Source of the DNA: Sphingomonas sp.
Lineage (GTDB): Bacteria; Pseudomonadota; Alphaproteobacteria; Sphingomonadales; Sphingomonadaceae
Assembly (NCBI GenBank): GCA_019635535.1
Contig: JAHBZH010000001.1
Coordinates: 1,330,995 to 1,394,994, forward strand
Direction of reading: 5' to 3'
Length of the DNA stretch: 64,000 nucleotides
Shown here in pieces: positions 1-9,946 of the stretch; the first letter of the stretch is position 1, and the number at the start of each line of letters is the position of its first letter. The notes beneath the pieces are model-generated. The model made no database searches and was not told the origin of the DNA. It saw nothing but the letters and a program-made list of their open reading frames with translations. The position numbers and the translations under genes were made by a program.

Positions 1-381
1 CTGTCGGCGATCGAGGAAGGCCAGGCGATCAAGACGATCTGGCGCAAGCAGCCGATCTTCATCCGCAACCTGACGGCGGCCGAGATCCAGGCGGCGAACG
101 CGGTCAACGTCGCGTCGCTGCGCGATCCGCAGACCCTGGCCGAGCGCACCAAGGAAGGCCATGAGAACTGGCTGATCACGCTCGGCGTGTGCACCCATCT
201 GGGCTGCGTGCCGCTGGGCGCCGCCGAGGGCGAGAATCGCGGCGAATATGGCGGCTATTTCTGCCCCTGCCACGGCTCGCACTACGACACCGCCGCGCGC
301 ATCCGCAAAGGCCCGGCGCCCACCAATCTCGTCGTGCCGGACTATGAATTCACGTCCGACACCGCTGTCCGCATCGGCTGA
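1..381 (+). CDS. petA: Ubiquinol-cytochrome c reductase iron-sulfur subunit (Rieske), 5' end outside window
   Basis: This is the C-terminal 126 residues of the Rieske 2Fe-2S protein of cytochrome bc1; the open frame runs in from base 1, so the N-terminal membrane anchor lies upstream. Both cluster-binding loops are visible: CTHLGCVP and CPCHGSHYD, giving the two Cys and two His ligands plus the disulfide cysteines. The preceding stretch ([13 protein letters not shown]) is the conserved entry to the soluble periplasmic domain. It passes electrons from ubiquinol at the Qo site to cytochrome c1. It is the first gene of a petABC operon, with petB starting 11 bases after its stop. A Met codon at 187 is internal, not a start. 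Confidence 0.96.
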   Translation: MSAIEEGQAIKTIWRKQPIFIRNLTAAEIQAANAVNVASLRDPQTLAERTKEGHENWLITLGVCTHLGCVPLGAAEGENRGEYGGYFCPCHGSHYDTAARIRKGPAPTNLVVPDYEFTSDTAVRIG

Positions 382-392
382 GGTCAAAAGAG

Positions 393-1685
393 ATGAGCTT
401 TCCCTGGGCTGAGCAATATGTTCCCAAGCACCCGTTCATGCGCTGGATGGACGAGCGGCTGCCGCTGCCGCGCCTCGTCTACAATTCGGTGGGCAAGGGC
501 TATCCGGTTCCGCGCAACCTGAATTACGCGTGGAATTTCGGCGTGCTCGCCGGGCTGGCGCTGGTTATCCAGATCGTCACCGGCATCGTGCTGGCGATGC
601 ATTACAACGCCAATGCGGACACCGCCTTCGCCTCGACCGAGCACATAATGCGCAACGTCAATTCGGGCTGGTTCCTGCGCTATCTGCACGCGAACGGCGC
701 GAGCTTCTTCTTCATCGTCACCTATCTCCACATCTTCCGCGGCCTCTATTACGGCTCCTACAAGGCGCCGCGCGAGATGGTGTGGATGCTCGGCCTCGTC
801 ATCTTCCTGCTGATGATGGCGACGGCGTTCATGGGCTATGTGCTGCCCTGGGGCCAGATGAGCTTCTGGGGCGCGCAGGTGATCACCGGCCTGTTCGGGG
901 CGATTCCCCTGGTGGGCGAGCCGATCCAGACCTGGCTGGTGGGCGGCTTCGCGCCGGACCAGGCGACGCTGACCCGCTTCTTCTCGCTCCACTATCTGCT
1001 GCCCTTCGTGATCGCGGGCGTCATCATCCTGCACATCTGGGCGCTGCACATTCCGGGCTCGAACAACCCGACCGGCGTGGACGTGAAGAGCCCGCAGGAC
1101 ACGGTGCCGTTCCATCCCTATTACACCGCGAAGGACGGCTTCGGCGCCGGCGTCGCGCTGATCGGTCTCGCGCTGCTGACCTTCTTCGCGCCGAACCTGC
1201 TGGGCCATGCCGACAATTACATCCCGGCCAACCCGCTCTCGACGCCCGCGCACATCGTGCCGGAATGGTATTTCTGGCCGTTCTACGCGATCCTGCGCGC
1301 CTTCACGGTGGATTTCATCCTGCCGGCGAAATTGTGGGGCGTGATCGCGATGTTCGGGTCGATCCTGATCCTGTTCCTGCTGCCCTGGCTCGACAAGTCG
1401 CCGGTGCGCTCGGGCAGCTACCGGCCGACCTTCCGCATCTTCTTCATCGTCTGGCTGGTCGCGCTGGCGCTGCTCTTCGTGGCGGGCGGCAAGCCGGCCG
1501 AGGAGCCCTGGGTGATGATCAGCCAGGTCGCGACGATCTACTATTTCGCCTTCTTCCTGATCATCCTGCCGATCCTGTCGATGGTCGAGAAGACGCTGCC
1601 GCTGCCGAACTCGATCTCGGAAAGCGTGCTGGGCGCCAAGGCGAATGACGGCACCGCGGCGGCCGCGCCGGCCGCGGCCGAATAA
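393..1685 (+). CDS. petB: Cytochrome b of the bc1 complex
   Basis: 430-residue integral membrane cytochrome b that carries two b hemes and both quinone sites of complex III. Visible motifs are the N-terminal amphipathic helix ([12 protein letters not shown]), the Qo-site cd-helix segment [11 protein letters not shown] near residue 155, and the PEWYF Qo loop near residue 289. About eight hydrophobic segments are readable. It is a full-length unsplit cytochrome b, as usual in alphaproteobacteria, with an Ala-rich tail. It lies between petA and petC in one operon; its ATG follows a purine-rich stretch (ggtcaaaagag). Nothing in it is unusual. Confidence 0.98.
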   Translation: MSFPWAEQYVPKHPFMRWMDERLPLPRLVYNSVGKGYPVPRNLNYAWNFGVLAGLALVIQIVTGIVLAMHYNANADTAFASTEHIMRNVNSGWFLRYLHANGASFFFIVTYLHIFRGLYYGSYKAPREMVWMLGLVIFLLMMATAFMGYVLPWGQMSFWGAQVITGLFGAIPLVGEPIQTWLVGGFAPDQATLTRFFSLHYLLPFVIAGVIILHIWALHIPGSNNPTGVDVKSPQDTVPFHPYYTAKDGFGAGVALIGLALLTFFAPNLLGHADNYIPANPLSTPAHIVPEWYFWPFYAILRAFTVDFILPAKLWGVIAMFGSILILFLLPWLDKSPVRSGSYRPTFRIFFIVWLVALALLFVAGGKPAEEPWVMISQVATIYYFAFFLIILPILSMVEKTLPLPNSISESVLGAKANDGTAAAAPAAAE

Positions 1686-1700
1686 GGGGACGAGATTCAC

Positions 1701-2552
1701 ATGGTTCGCATTCTCGGCTTTCTGGTCGGTCTCGGCTTCTGCAGCGTCGCTGCATGGTCCCTGCTCTGGGGCGCGATCTCCTACATCCAGGAGCCGCCCG
1801 AAAAGCCGGCGGAATATGCCTTCCACGAGGAACCGCATCAGCCGCTCCAGCCTTATTCGTTCACCGGCCCGTTCGGCCGTTACGACAATCAGCAGCTCCA
1901 GCGCGGCTTCCAGGTCTATCGCGAGGTCTGCGCGGCCTGCCACGGCCTGCACTATGTCGCGTTCCGCAATCTTTCGGAGATCGGCTACAGCGAGGCCGAG
2001 GTGCGCGCGATCGCCGCGCAATGGCCGATCGAGGTGCCGACCGTGAACGAGGCGACCGGCGAGCCGGCGACCCGCCCGGCCATCCCGTCGGACCGCTTCC
2101 CCGAGCCCTATGCGAACGAGGTCGCGGCCCGCGCCGCCAACAGCAACGCCTTCCCGCCGGACCTGTCGCTGATCGTCAAGGCGCGCGAGGGCGGGGCGCC
2201 CTATATCGAATCGCTGCTGACCGGCTATCAGGATCCGCCCGCCGATCTGCCGGAAGCGAGCCGGCCGGGCACGGGGCTGCACTACAATCCCTATTTCGCG
2301 AACCTCAACCTGGCGATGCCGCCGCCGATCACCGCCGACGGCCAGGTGACCTACGCGCCCGGCAATCCGGCGCCGACCCGCCAGCAGATGGCGCACGACG
2401 TGGCCGCCTTCCTCACCTGGGCGGCGGAGCCCCGGATGGACGATCGCAAGAATATGGGCGTCGTGGTGTTGATCTTCCTGCTCTTCGCCACCGTGCTCGC
2501 CTATCTGTCCTACCAGAATATCTGGCACGCGAAGAAGCACGAGGGCGAGTAA
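1701..2552 (+). CDS. petC: Cytochrome c1 of the bc1 complex
   Basis: 283-residue cytochrome c1, the periplasmic heme subunit that takes electrons from the Rieske protein and hands them to a soluble or membrane cytochrome c. The N-terminus is a hydrophobic export segment. The covalent heme motif CAACHGLHY is near residue 74, and the C-terminal anchor (NMGVVVLIFLLFATVLAYLSY) ends in a basic HAKKH tail on the cytoplasmic side. The start is an ATG 15 bases after petB, behind a ggggacgag ribosome binding site. It closes the petABC operon, and a stem-loop follows 28 bases after the stop. Confidence 0.97.
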   Translation: MVRILGFLVGLGFCSVAAWSLLWGAISYIQEPPEKPAEYAFHEEPHQPLQPYSFTGPFGRYDNQQLQRGFQVYREVCAACHGLHYVAFRNLSEIGYSEAEVRAIAAQWPIEVPTVNEATGEPATRPAIPSDRFPEPYANEVAARAANSNAFPPDLSLIVKAREGGAPYIESLLTGYQDPPADLPEASRPGTGLHYNPYFANLNLAMPPPITADGQVTYAPGNPAPTRQQMAHDVAAFLTWAAEPRMDDRKNMGVVVLIFLLFATVLAYLSYQNIWHAKKHEGE

Positions 2553-2579
2553 GCCGGCTTCGGCATTATGAAATGCACG

Positions 2580-2613
2580 GCGGCGCGGCACCCCCACCGG
2601 GATGCCGCGCCGC
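2580..2613. terminator. Stem-loop between convergent petC and maoC-like genes
   Basis: An 11-bp GC-rich perfect stem (gcggcgcggca / tgccgcgccgc) encloses a 12-base loop in the gap between the converging petC and the 2643-3092 gene. There is no long T-run on either side, so it is at best a weak bidirectional terminator. Confidence 0.5.
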
Positions 2614-2642
2614 TCTGCGTTTCGGGACGGGGATCGGGCCGG

Positions 2643-3092
2643 CTAAGCCGCCGGCCGGCGCAGCATCAGGACGATCGAGGTGAAGCGCATCACCGGCACG
2701 TCGTCCTGGTTGAACACGGTGACGTTGGAGCGGATCGAGCCGAGCTGCGGCTTGGAGCGGGACGGGGTCGCGTCCACCACCTCGGTCTCCACCCGCAACG
2801 TATCGCCCGGATAGACCGGCTTCAGCCATCTGAGCTCGTCCACGCCCGGCGAGCCCAGGCCGGCCTGGGGATCGGTGCCGAGATAGTCGACCAGCATGGA
2901 CATGGTCATCGCGCAGGTGTGCCAGCCGCTCGCCGCGATCCGGCCGAAATGGGTCCTGGCCGCCGCCTCGTCGGACAGGTGAAAGGGCTGCGCGTCATAT
3001 TTGCGCGCGAATTCGAGCACCTCCTCGCGCGTCACCTGATAGGCGCCGAAGCGCGCCTTGCGGCCGATTTCCATGTCCTCGAGATATCTCAC
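2643..3092 (-). CDS. MaoC-like (R)-specific enoyl-CoA hydratase family protein
   Basis: About 149 residues forming a single hot-dog fold. The hydratase signature YDAQPFHLSDEAA, followed by a Gly- and His-containing loop (FGRIAASGWHT), carries the Asp/His dyad of MaoC dehydratases, which hydrate trans-2-enoyl-CoA or related acyl thioesters. The substrate cannot be read from the sequence. I place the start at a GTG (3092) because aggagcc lies at the right distance and the N-terminus YLEDMEIG then matches the family. An in-frame ATG at 3152 would add 20 residues without a good ribosome binding site. It stands alone, convergent with petC and divergent from the 5'-nucleotidase gene. Confidence 0.88.
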   Translation of the reverse strand: MRYLEDMEIGRKARFGAYQVTREEVLEFARKYDAQPFHLSDEAAARTHFGRIAASGWHTCAMTMSMLVDYLGTDPQAGLGSPGVDELRWLKPVYPGDTLRVETEVVDATPSRSKPQLGSIRSNVTVFNQDDVPVMRFTSIVLMLRRPAA

Positions 3093-3211
3093 GTCAGGCT
3101 CCTGTATCTCCGTTCTTCTTTGCAACCGAACGAACCGAAAGCAAGGCGTCATATGGGTGACATCCCACCCGTGTCATGCAAGATGCTGATCGGCCGTCTA
3201 GGGGAGCGGGA

Positions 3212-4978
3212 ATGGGCGTGAAGCGGAGCATGTTCGGAATGCTGGCGGCATTGGCCGCCCTGTCCGCCTGCGCGACGCCGCAAAGCGCGCCGCGCGCCCC
3301 GGCGCCGGTCGAGGTCAAGATCATCGCCTTCAACGATTTCCACGGCGCGCTGGAGCCGCCGCGGATGAGCGTGCCGGCGACGACGGATGCGGGCACCGTG
3401 CAGGTGCCGGCCGGCGGCGCGGCCTATTTCGCCACCGCTGTGCGGGCGCTGCGCGACGCCAATCCCAATCATGTCGTGGTCGCGGCGGGCGACCTGATCA
3501 GCGCCTCGCCGCTCGTCTCCGCCCAGTTCCTCGACGAGCCGACCATATTGGCGATGAACATGATCGGGCTCGATTTCAACGCGCTCGGCAATCACGAATT
3601 CGATCGCGGGCGCGAGGAGCTGCTGCGCATGCAGCATGGCGGCTGCGAACGGCATACCGCGTTGCAGCCCTGCCGCATCGATGCCGATTTCCCGGGCGCC
3701 AGCTTCGGTTTCCTCGCCGCCAATGTGCGGACCGAGGACGGCAATACGCTGTTCCCCGCTTACGCGATCCGACGCTTCGGCAGTGGCGCGGGGGAAGTGG
3801 CGGTGGGGATCATCGGCCTGCCGCTCAAGGAGACGCCCGCCCATGTGACGCCCGCCGGTGTCGCCGGCCTGACCTTCGACGACGAGGCCGACAGCATCAA
3901 CGCGCTCATCCCCCGGCTGCGGAGCGAGGGGGCGGACGCGATCGTCGTCGTCATCCATCAGGGCGTTTCGACCGAGGCGGGTTATGAGGATCGCACCTGC
4001 CGGGGCATGGACGGCGAATTGATGCCGATCCTGGCGCGGCTCGATCCGGCGGTGGACCTGGTCGTCTCCGGCCACACCCACAATGCCTATATCTGCGACT
4101 ATGGGCGGCTCGATCCGGCGCGGCCCTTTTTGGTGACGAGCGCGGGGCGCAGCGGCACGATGCTGACCGACATCACGCTGACCATCGATCCGGTCGCCGG
4201 CCGGGTCGTTTCGCGCCGCGCGGAGCCGGTGATCGTGCAGGGCGAAGGCTATCGCGGCAGCGCGGGCGAGGTGGCGCTGACCGACGCCCGGCCGCGCTTC
4301 GCCGCCGACGCGCCCGTCGGCGCACTGGTGCGGCGTTATGCCGCCGCCGCCGCGCCGATCGCGGCGCGCACCGTGGGACGGCTGGCCGGCCCGGCGCCGC
4401 GCGGACCCAATGACGCGGGCGAATCGACGCTGGGCTATCTCATCGCCGACGCGCAGCTCGCCGCCACGCGCGCGGCGGAGGCGGGCGGCGCCCGCATCGC
4501 CTTCATGAATATCGGCGGGGTGCGCACCGATCTCATCCCGGGGGCGGACGGCGGCATCAGCTATGGCCAGATTTTCGCGGTCCAGCCCTTCGGCAACGGC
4601 CTGGTCGTGAAGACGATGACGGGCGCGCAGATCCGCGCCTTGCTGGAACAACAGTTCGTCGCGCCCAATGGCGGGGACCGTCCCGCGATCCTGATGCCGT
4701 CGCACGGCTTCACCTACAGCTACGACATGACCCGGCCGCAGGGGCAGCGCATCGTCAGCGTCTCGTTCGATGATGCCCCTTTGCGCGACGACGCCAGCTA
4801 TCGCGTGACCATGAACAGCTTCCTCGCCACCGGCGGCGACGGGCTGACACTGTTCCGCGAGGGCACGGATGCGGTGGGCGGCGCGCAGGACGTCGATGCG
4901 CTGGAAGCCTATCTGAGCGGCACCGCGCGCATCGCGCCGCCGGCCGGGGGGCGAGTCACGCGACTGGATCGCCGTTAG
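3212..4978 (+). CDS. UshA-like 5'-nucleotidase / metallophosphoesterase lipoprotein
   Basis: 588 residues. A lipoprotein signal (MGVKRSMFGMLAALAALSAC) is followed by a calcineurin-like metallophosphatase domain with FNDFHG, GNHEFDRG and GHTHNAY metal-binding motifs. The C-terminal 5'-nucleotidase domain carries the GGVRTD and substrate-stacking FxxFGN-type region (VQPFGNGL). Members dephosphorylate extracellular nucleoside monophosphates or UDP-sugars, so nucleosides can be taken up. The ATG at 3212 sits 5-10 bases behind ggggagcggg; an upstream ATG at 3176 has no such site. The 3' end overlaps the next, convergent, gene by 4 bases. A role in nucleotide scavenging fits that neighbour and the transporter at 49798. 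Confidence 0.93.
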   Translation: MGVKRSMFGMLAALAALSACATPQSAPRAPAPVEVKIIAFNDFHGALEPPRMSVPATTDAGTVQVPAGGAAYFATAVRALRDANPNHVVVAAGDLISASPLVSAQFLDEPTILAMNMIGLDFNALGNHEFDRGREELLRMQHGGCERHTALQPCRIDADFPGASFGFLAANVRTEDGNTLFPAYAIRRFGSGAGEVAVGIIGLPLKETPAHVTPAGVAGLTFDDEADSINALIPRLRSEGADAIVVVIHQGVSTEAGYEDRTCRGMDGELMPILARLDPAVDLVVSGHTHNAYICDYGRLDPARPFLVTSAGRSGTMLTDITLTIDPVAGRVVSRRAEPVIVQGEGYRGSAGEVALTDARPRFAADAPVGALVRRYAAAAAPIAARTVGRLAGPAPRGPNDAGESTLGYLIADAQLAATRAAEAGGARIAFMNIGGVRTDLIPGADGGISYGQIFAVQPFGNGLVVKTMTGAQIRALLEQQFVAPNGGDRPAILMPSHGFTYSYDMTRPQGQRIVSVSFDDAPLRDDASYRVTMNSFLATGGDGLTLFREGTDAVGGAQDVDALEAYLSGTARIAPPAGGRVTRLDRR

Positions 4979-6189
4979 CGGAGCAGCCCCGCCGTGGCCG
5001 CCGCATCGCCCTGATGGGCATTGGGCGGAAAGCCGACCAGGCGGGCGAGCAGCGGATAGATATCGACCGAATTGAGCTCCGCCGGCGCCGCGCCGCGCGC
5101 GAGGCGGGGGCCGCTGGCGATGAAGATGCCGAGCATGGTGTCGTCCCGATTGTCATAGCCGTGCATCCCGCGCGTGAAGGGGGCTTCCGGCGCCCGCCGC
5201 TCGATCAGCCAGCCGGTGTCGGCCAGGCAGAAATGCGGCGGCACGCGCCGGTGCGTGCCGTACAGGAAGCGCGCCGGCAGCGTCTCGCGGGTCCAGCACT
5301 GGACATGGGCCGGTGGGACGGCGAGGCGGGCGGCGAGCTCGGCCTCGCGCCCCGGCTGCGGCGCGAGCGAGAGAAACGCGCCGGAGGAGATCAGGTGATA
5401 GGTCTCGCGGTCCAGCCAGTCGTCGATCAGGACGACCCGCTCGGAGCTGGTCTCCGCCATGCCGTGATCGGAGACGATGACGAAATCGGCCGGCTGGCCG
5501 AGTTCCGCGAGCCCGGCGACCAGGCGGCCGAGCAGCGCGTCCACATTGCGGATCGCGGTGCGCACCTCTTCGCTGTTCGGGCCATGATCGTGGCCTTCCC
5601 AGTCCACCGTGTCGAAATAGAGCGTGACGAAGCGCGGCCGGATGTCCGCCGGCCGCCGCATCCAGTCCAGCACCGTTTCGATCCGCTGCCCTTCGGTGAC
5701 GTTCATGTCGTAGCGGCTCCAGGCGCTCGGCCGGATGCCGTCATGCGCCACCTCGGCGCCGGGCCAGAACATCGTCCCGGTGCGAATGCCGGCGCGCTCG
5801 GCGGTGGTCCAGGCCGGCTCGGCGTCGCGCCACCAGAAGGGATCGAGCGACATCTGCTGGTCGCCCAGCGTGAAGCGCCGCCGCGTCCATTCGGGGTCCT
5901 CCATGTTGTTGTCGACGATCCCGTGCCGGTCCGGATGCAGGCCGGTGACGATCGTGTGGTGATTGGGGAAGGTCTTGGTCGGGAAGGACGGGCGCAGCGC
6001 CGCCGAGGCGCCGGCATCGGCGAGCGCGTCCAGATGCGGCGTATCGCCGCGCCCCAGATAGGACGGATGCGCGCCATCGATCGAGACGAGAATGGTGACG
6101 GGCGCGCGCGCCTCGGCCTGGGCGGCGGGAAGCGCCAGCGCGAAGAGAGCGGCAAGCAGGCGGGCGAAAAGAAAGTCCCTCATGCCCAT
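4975..6189 (-). CDS. Ectonucleotide pyrophosphatase/phosphodiesterase (NPP, alkaline phosphatase superfamily)
   Basis: 404 residues with a cleavable signal peptide (hydrophobic core LLAALFALALPAAQA). It shows the NPP family motifs: VSIDGAHPSYL (metal-binding Asp), FPTKTFPNHHT (nucleophilic Thr), DTVDWEGHDHGPNS (metal-binding Asp/His) and SDHGM. NPP enzymes hydrolyse phosphodiester or pyrophosphate bonds of nucleotides and some phospholipids. The substrate here is not readable. A second ATG at 6183 is better spaced from gaaggga and may be the real start. It is convergent with the 5'-nucleotidase lipoprotein; NPP plus 5'-nucleotidase is a plausible periplasmic route from NTP or NAD to nucleoside. 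Confidence 0.9.
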   Translation of the reverse strand: MGMRDFLFARLLAALFALALPAAQAEARAPVTILVSIDGAHPSYLGRGDTPHLDALADAGASAALRPSFPTKTFPNHHTIVTGLHPDRHGIVDNNMEDPEWTRRRFTLGDQQMSLDPFWWRDAEPAWTTAERAGIRTGTMFWPGAEVAHDGIRPSAWSRYDMNVTEGQRIETVLDWMRRPADIRPRFVTLYFDTVDWEGHDHGPNSEEVRTAIRNVDALLGRLVAGLAELGQPADFVIVSDHGMAETSSERVVLIDDWLDRETYHLISSGAFLSLAPQPGREAELAARLAVPPAHVQCWTRETLPARFLYGTHRRVPPHFCLADTGWLIERRAPEAPFTRGMHGYDNRDDTMLGIFIASGPRLARGAAPAELNSVDIYPLLARLVGFPPNAHQGDAAATAGLLR

Positions 6190-6207
6190 TCCCTTCGCAC
6201 GGCTCCG

Positions 6208-7308
6208 TTACACGTTGAAGCGGAAGAGCAGGACGTCGCCGTCCTGCACGACATAGTCCTTGCCTTCGGAGCGCAGCTTGCCCTTGTCGCGCGCGCCGGC
6301 CTCGCCGCCGCAGGCGATGAAATCGTCAAAGGCGATCGTCTCGGCGCGGATGAAGCCGCGTTCGAAATCGGTGTGGATCACGCCGGCGGCCTGCGGCGCC
6401 TTCGATCCCTTCTCCACCGTCCAGGCGCGCGCCTCCTTCGGCCCGGCGGTGAAATAGGTGATGAGATGGAGGAGGTCGTAGCCGGCGCGGATGATGCGGG
6501 CGAGGCCGGTCTCGGCAAGACCGAGATCGGACAGGAACTCGGCCCGGTCCTCCGCCGGCATGGTCGCGATCTCCGCCTCGATCGCCGCCGAGATGACGAC
6601 CGCCTTCGCCCCTTCCGCCTCGGCCCGGGAGAAGACGGCCGCGCTGTGCGCGTTGCCGCTCGCCGCGTCGCCCTCGTCGACATTGCAGACATAGAGGACC
6701 GGCTTGGCGGTCAGGAGCTGCGCCTGGGCGAGCGCGCGCGCCTCCTCGGCGTCCTTCGGCTCGGTGAGGCGGGCGGGCTTGGAGACGCGCAGCAGCTCCA
6801 GCGCCTGGCCGAGCACGCTGGCCTGGATTTTCGCCTCCTTGTCGCCCTGCGCCGCCTTCTTGGCGAGATTGGGGACGCGCTTTTCCAGGCTTTCCAGATC
6901 GGCGAGCATCAGCTCGGTCTCCACCGTCTCGGCGTCCGCCACCGGATCGACGCGGCCCTCGACATGGGTGACGTCGCCGTCCTCGAAGCAGCGCAGGACA
7001 TGGACGATCGCGTCCACCTCGCGGATATTGCCGAGGAACTGGTTGCCCAGCCCCTCGCCGGTCGAGGCGCCGCGCACCAGCCCGGCGATGTCGACGAATT
7101 CGAGCTGCGTCTCGATGATCGCCTTCGATCCCGCGATCCGCGCGATCTCCTGCAGGCGCGGGTCCGGCACGGCGACGCGGCCGACATTGGGCTCGATCGT
7201 GCAGAACGGATAGTTCGCCGCCTGCGCCGCCGCCGTCTCGGTCAGCGCGTTGAACAAGGTGGACTTGCCGACATTCGGCAGCCCGACGATTCCGCAACGA
7301 AAGCCCAT
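6208..7308 (-). CDS. ychF: Ribosome-binding ATPase YchF (Obg-like GTPase family)
   Basis: 366-residue P-loop NTPase of the Obg/YchF family. Walker A is GLPNVGKST at residues 8-16. The usual NKxD specificity motif is replaced by NVDE, the hallmark that makes YchF prefer ATP over GTP. The C-terminus has the TGS-like domain ending in the conserved [11 protein letters not shown]. YchF binds the ribosome and is linked to oxidative stress and translation. It is in the same direction as the NPP gene, 18 bases upstream of it. Confidence 0.98.
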   Translation of the reverse strand: MGFRCGIVGLPNVGKSTLFNALTETAAAQAANYPFCTIEPNVGRVAVPDPRLQEIARIAGSKAIIETQLEFVDIAGLVRGASTGEGLGNQFLGNIREVDAIVHVLRCFEDGDVTHVEGRVDPVADAETVETELMLADLESLEKRVPNLAKKAAQGDKEAKIQASVLGQALELLRVSKPARLTEPKDAEEARALAQAQLLTAKPVLYVCNVDEGDAASGNAHSAAVFSRAEAEGAKAVVISAAIEAEIATMPAEDRAEFLSDLGLAETGLARIIRAGYDLLHLITYFTAGPKEARAWTVEKGSKAPQAAGVIHTDFERGFIRAETIAFDDFIACGGEAGARDKGKLRSEGKDYVVQDGDVLLFRFNV

Positions 7309-7368
7309 GATCCGTCCTGAAATGTGGGTAAGGCCGGGCGAGAGCCCGCGCGAGAGGTCCGTTAGACG

Positions 7369-7396
7369 TTGCGCTCGCCAAATGCCAGCTTAGTCT
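7369..7396 (+). promoter_or_regulatory. Candidate promoter of the zinc metalloprotease gene
   Basis: TTGCGC and TAGTCT hexamers separated by 16 bases end 26 bases before the start codon at 7423. The same layout with the same TAGTCT and an identical CCAGCT block just before it recurs at 9888-9915, upstream of the next transcription unit. That recurrence is the main support; no transcript data are available. Confidence 0.4.
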
Positions 7397-7422
7397 CCCG
7401 CGCCAACCAAGGGGGTCTTTTC

Positions 7423-9867
7423 ATGAAGCTGCGTCTCGTCTGTCTGCTGCTCGCCACCGCCATGCCCGCCGCGCCGGCGCTGGCCATCGATCCGCCGGCG
7501 CAGGTGCTGGCGGGCACGACGGCGCAGGAGGGGCTGCTGCCGGTCCATGTCGATCGGCGGCGGGGCCGCATCCTCATCGCCTTGCCAGCGCCGGACGCGC
7601 AGGGGATTTCGGGGCGTTTCCTCTATGTGACCGGGCTGGAGACGGGCCTGGGCTCCGCGCCGATCGGGCTGGACCGGGGGCTGTCCGGCGGCTCCAAGAT
7701 TCTCGTCTTCCGCCGGCTGGGCCGCAGGATCGTCGCCGAGATCGAGAATGACCGCTTCCGCGCCTCCACCGGCACGGCGATGGAGCGGCGCGGCGTTTCC
7801 GGCAGCTTCGCCTATTCGACGATCTGGATGGGCGATGTCGCGGCCGAGACGGCGGACGGCGGCATGCTGGTCGACATCTCCTCCTTCATCGCGCGCGACG
7901 ACATGAACGTCGCGCAGCGGCTGCGCGGCGCGGGCGGGGAGTTCCGCTTCGCCAGCGAACTCAGCGCCGCCGATCCCAATGCGGTGCGGGTCTTCCCCGA
8001 CAATATCGAGCTGAGTGCGCGGCTCACCTTCGTCGCCGCCAGTTCGACGGCGGAGGTCAACAACATCTCGCCGGTGAACGGCAATCTGAGCTTCGTCGCG
8101 CGCCATTCGCTGATCCGCCTGCCCGAGGCCGGCTATGCGCCGCGCCGCTTCGATCCGCGCGCGGGCGTATTCGGCACGCAAGTGGTGGACTATGCCCAGC
8201 CGCTGGGGCGCGAGATCGTCTACGAGCTCGCCAACCGCTTCCGGCTGGAGAAACTCGATCCGGACGCGCCGCGCTCGCGCGTGCGCCGGCCGATCGTCTT
8301 CTACATCGACACCGCCGCGCCGGAGCCGATCCGCACCGCGCTCTACGAAGGCACGGCCTGGTGGCGCGATGCCTTCGAAGCGGCGGGCTTCATCGACGCC
8401 TTCCGCGTCGAATATCTGCCCGAGGGCGCCGATCCGCTCGATATCCGCTACAACGTCGTCCACTGGGTGAACCGGGCGACGCGCGGCTGGTCCTATGGCC
8501 AGGTGATCGAGGATCCACGCACCGGCGAGATCATCCGCGGCCAGGTGCTGCTGGGCTCGCTCCGGGTACGGCAGGACATGCTGATCTTCGAAGGGCTGGT
8601 CGGCGCCGACCGGACCGGGACGGGCGGGCCGAACGATCCGATCCAGGCCGCGCTCGCCCGCATCCGCCAGCTCGCCGCGCACGAGGTCGGCCACGCGCTC
8701 GGCATCGCCCACAATTTCGCCGGCAGCTTCCACGGCCGCTATTCGGTGATGGACTATCCCGCGCCGCGCATCGGCCTGGTCGACGGCGTACCGGACCTTT
8801 CGGACGCCTATGGCGTCGGCATCGGTCGCTGGGACCGCTTCGCGGTGGACTGGCTCTATGGCGCGGGGACCGATGCCGAGGGCGACGCGCGCATGACCGC
8901 CGCCTTGACCGAGGGGCTGCGCTTCGTCGGCGACAATGACGCGCGGCCGGCCGGCGCCGCGCATCCGTTCGGCAGCCTGTGGGACGATTTCGCCGATCCG
9001 GTGGCGGAGCTGACCCGGATGATGCAGGTGCGCCGCGCCGCCGTTTCGCGCTTCGGGCCGCGCGCACTCTATCCGGGCGAGGCGGTGTCGAACCTCAGGC
9101 GCAAGTTCGTGCCGATCTGGCTGCTGCATCGCTATCAGGTCGAGGCGGCCGTGAAACTCGTCGGCGGCGTCGATTTCGCCTATTCGCGCAATGGCGACGG
9201 GCAGGAGGCGGCGCAGGTCGTCGCTCCCGCCGCCCAGGCCGCCGCGCTCGACGTCTTGCTCGCTACATTGTCGCCCGACGCGCTCACCGTGCCGGCGAAC
9301 CTGCTGCCCTATCTTTCCGCCGGCTGGTCGGGCGGCCCGAACCGGCAGGAGACGATCGAAATCTTCCGCACCGCCGGCGGGTCGATCTTCGATCCGCTGG
9401 TCGCCTCGGAAACCGCAGCGGCGGTGACGCTCGCCGGCCTGCTCGCGCCGGAGCGGCTCAACCGACTCGAGCTGCAGCATCAGGCCGATGCGCGGCAGAT
9501 GACGCCGCAGGCCCTGATCGAGCGACTGCTCGCGCAGGTGCTCGATACGCGCGGGCTGGACGCCGCGCAGGCGGCAGTGCAGCAGCGGGTGGCGACCACG
9601 ACCATCCTCGAGCTCGCCCGCGTCCAGCGCCATGCGGCTCTGTCGCCCACCATCGCGCTGGCCCTGTCGGACCGGCTGGACCGGCTCGGCCGCCAGCTCG
9701 CCGGTGCGTCGGGGAGGGGCGTGCAGGCGGAATGGGGCCGGGGGCTGGGCCGCCTGCTCGGCGACTCCGACGCGCTCGCCGCCGCATTGGCCGACCGCAA
9801 CCGCGTGCCCCAGATTCCGCCCGGCATGCCGATCGGCGGCGCGGACGAGGGCTGGCTGGGGGAATAG
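7423..9867 (+). CDS. Secreted zinc-dependent metalloprotease (DUF5117/DUF4953-type)
   Basis: 814 residues with a signal peptide (MKLRLVCLLLATAMPAAPALA). The zincin site HEVGHALGIAHNF is near residue 418, with the HExxHxxGxxH consensus and a following Met-turn-like SVMDYPAP. The flanking domains look like those of the DUF5117/DUF5118/DUF4953 metalloproteases common in sphingomonads and Bacteroidetes. Secretion to the periplasm or outside is expected; the substrate is unknown. The start is the ATG at 7423, which opens the signal peptide and follows a ggggg stretch. The gene is monocistronic with its own candidate promoter, and two secreted proteins of unknown role follow. Confidence 0.93.
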   Translation: MKLRLVCLLLATAMPAAPALAIDPPAQVLAGTTAQEGLLPVHVDRRRGRILIALPAPDAQGISGRFLYVTGLETGLGSAPIGLDRGLSGGSKILVFRRLGRRIVAEIENDRFRASTGTAMERRGVSGSFAYSTIWMGDVAAETADGGMLVDISSFIARDDMNVAQRLRGAGGEFRFASELSAADPNAVRVFPDNIELSARLTFVAASSTAEVNNISPVNGNLSFVARHSLIRLPEAGYAPRRFDPRAGVFGTQVVDYAQPLGREIVYELANRFRLEKLDPDAPRSRVRRPIVFYIDTAAPEPIRTALYEGTAWWRDAFEAAGFIDAFRVEYLPEGADPLDIRYNVVHWVNRATRGWSYGQVIEDPRTGEIIRGQVLLGSLRVRQDMLIFEGLVGADRTGTGGPNDPIQAALARIRQLAAHEVGHALGIAHNFAGSFHGRYSVMDYPAPRIGLVDGVPDLSDAYGVGIGRWDRFAVDWLYGAGTDAEGDARMTAALTEGLRFVGDNDARPAGAAHPFGSLWDDFADPVAELTRMMQVRRAAVSRFGPRALYPGEAVSNLRRKFVPIWLLHRYQVEAAVKLVGGVDFAYSRNGDGQEAAQVVAPAAQAAALDVLLATLSPDALTVPANLLPYLSAGWSGGPNRQETIEIFRTAGGSIFDPLVASETAAAVTLAGLLAPERLNRLELQHQADARQMTPQALIERLLAQVLDTRGLDAAQAAVQQRVATTTILELARVQRHAALSPTIALALSDRLDRLGRQLAGASGRGVQAEWGRGLGRLLGDSDALAAALADRNRVPQIPPGMPIGGADEGWLGE

Positions 9868-9887
9868 CCGAGCCTATCGAACGAGAG

Positions 9888-9915
9888 TTTACTTTCTCCG
9901 GTGCCCAGCTAGTCT
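9888..9915 (+). promoter_or_regulatory. Candidate promoter of the 9947-11412 pair
   Basis: TTTACT and TAGTCT hexamers are separated by 16 bases. The block CCAGC-TAGTCT and its spacing match the element at 7369-7396. Position about 30 bases before the start codon is right for a promoter. Motif reading only. Confidence 0.4.
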
Positions 9916-9946
9916 TGCGCCGGACAAAGTGGTTGGGGGGGACATA

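Noticed and set aside
384..2597. A 737-codon minus-strand frame opposite petB and petC
   Set aside because: Same shadow effect; the plus strand encodes textbook cytochrome b and c1.
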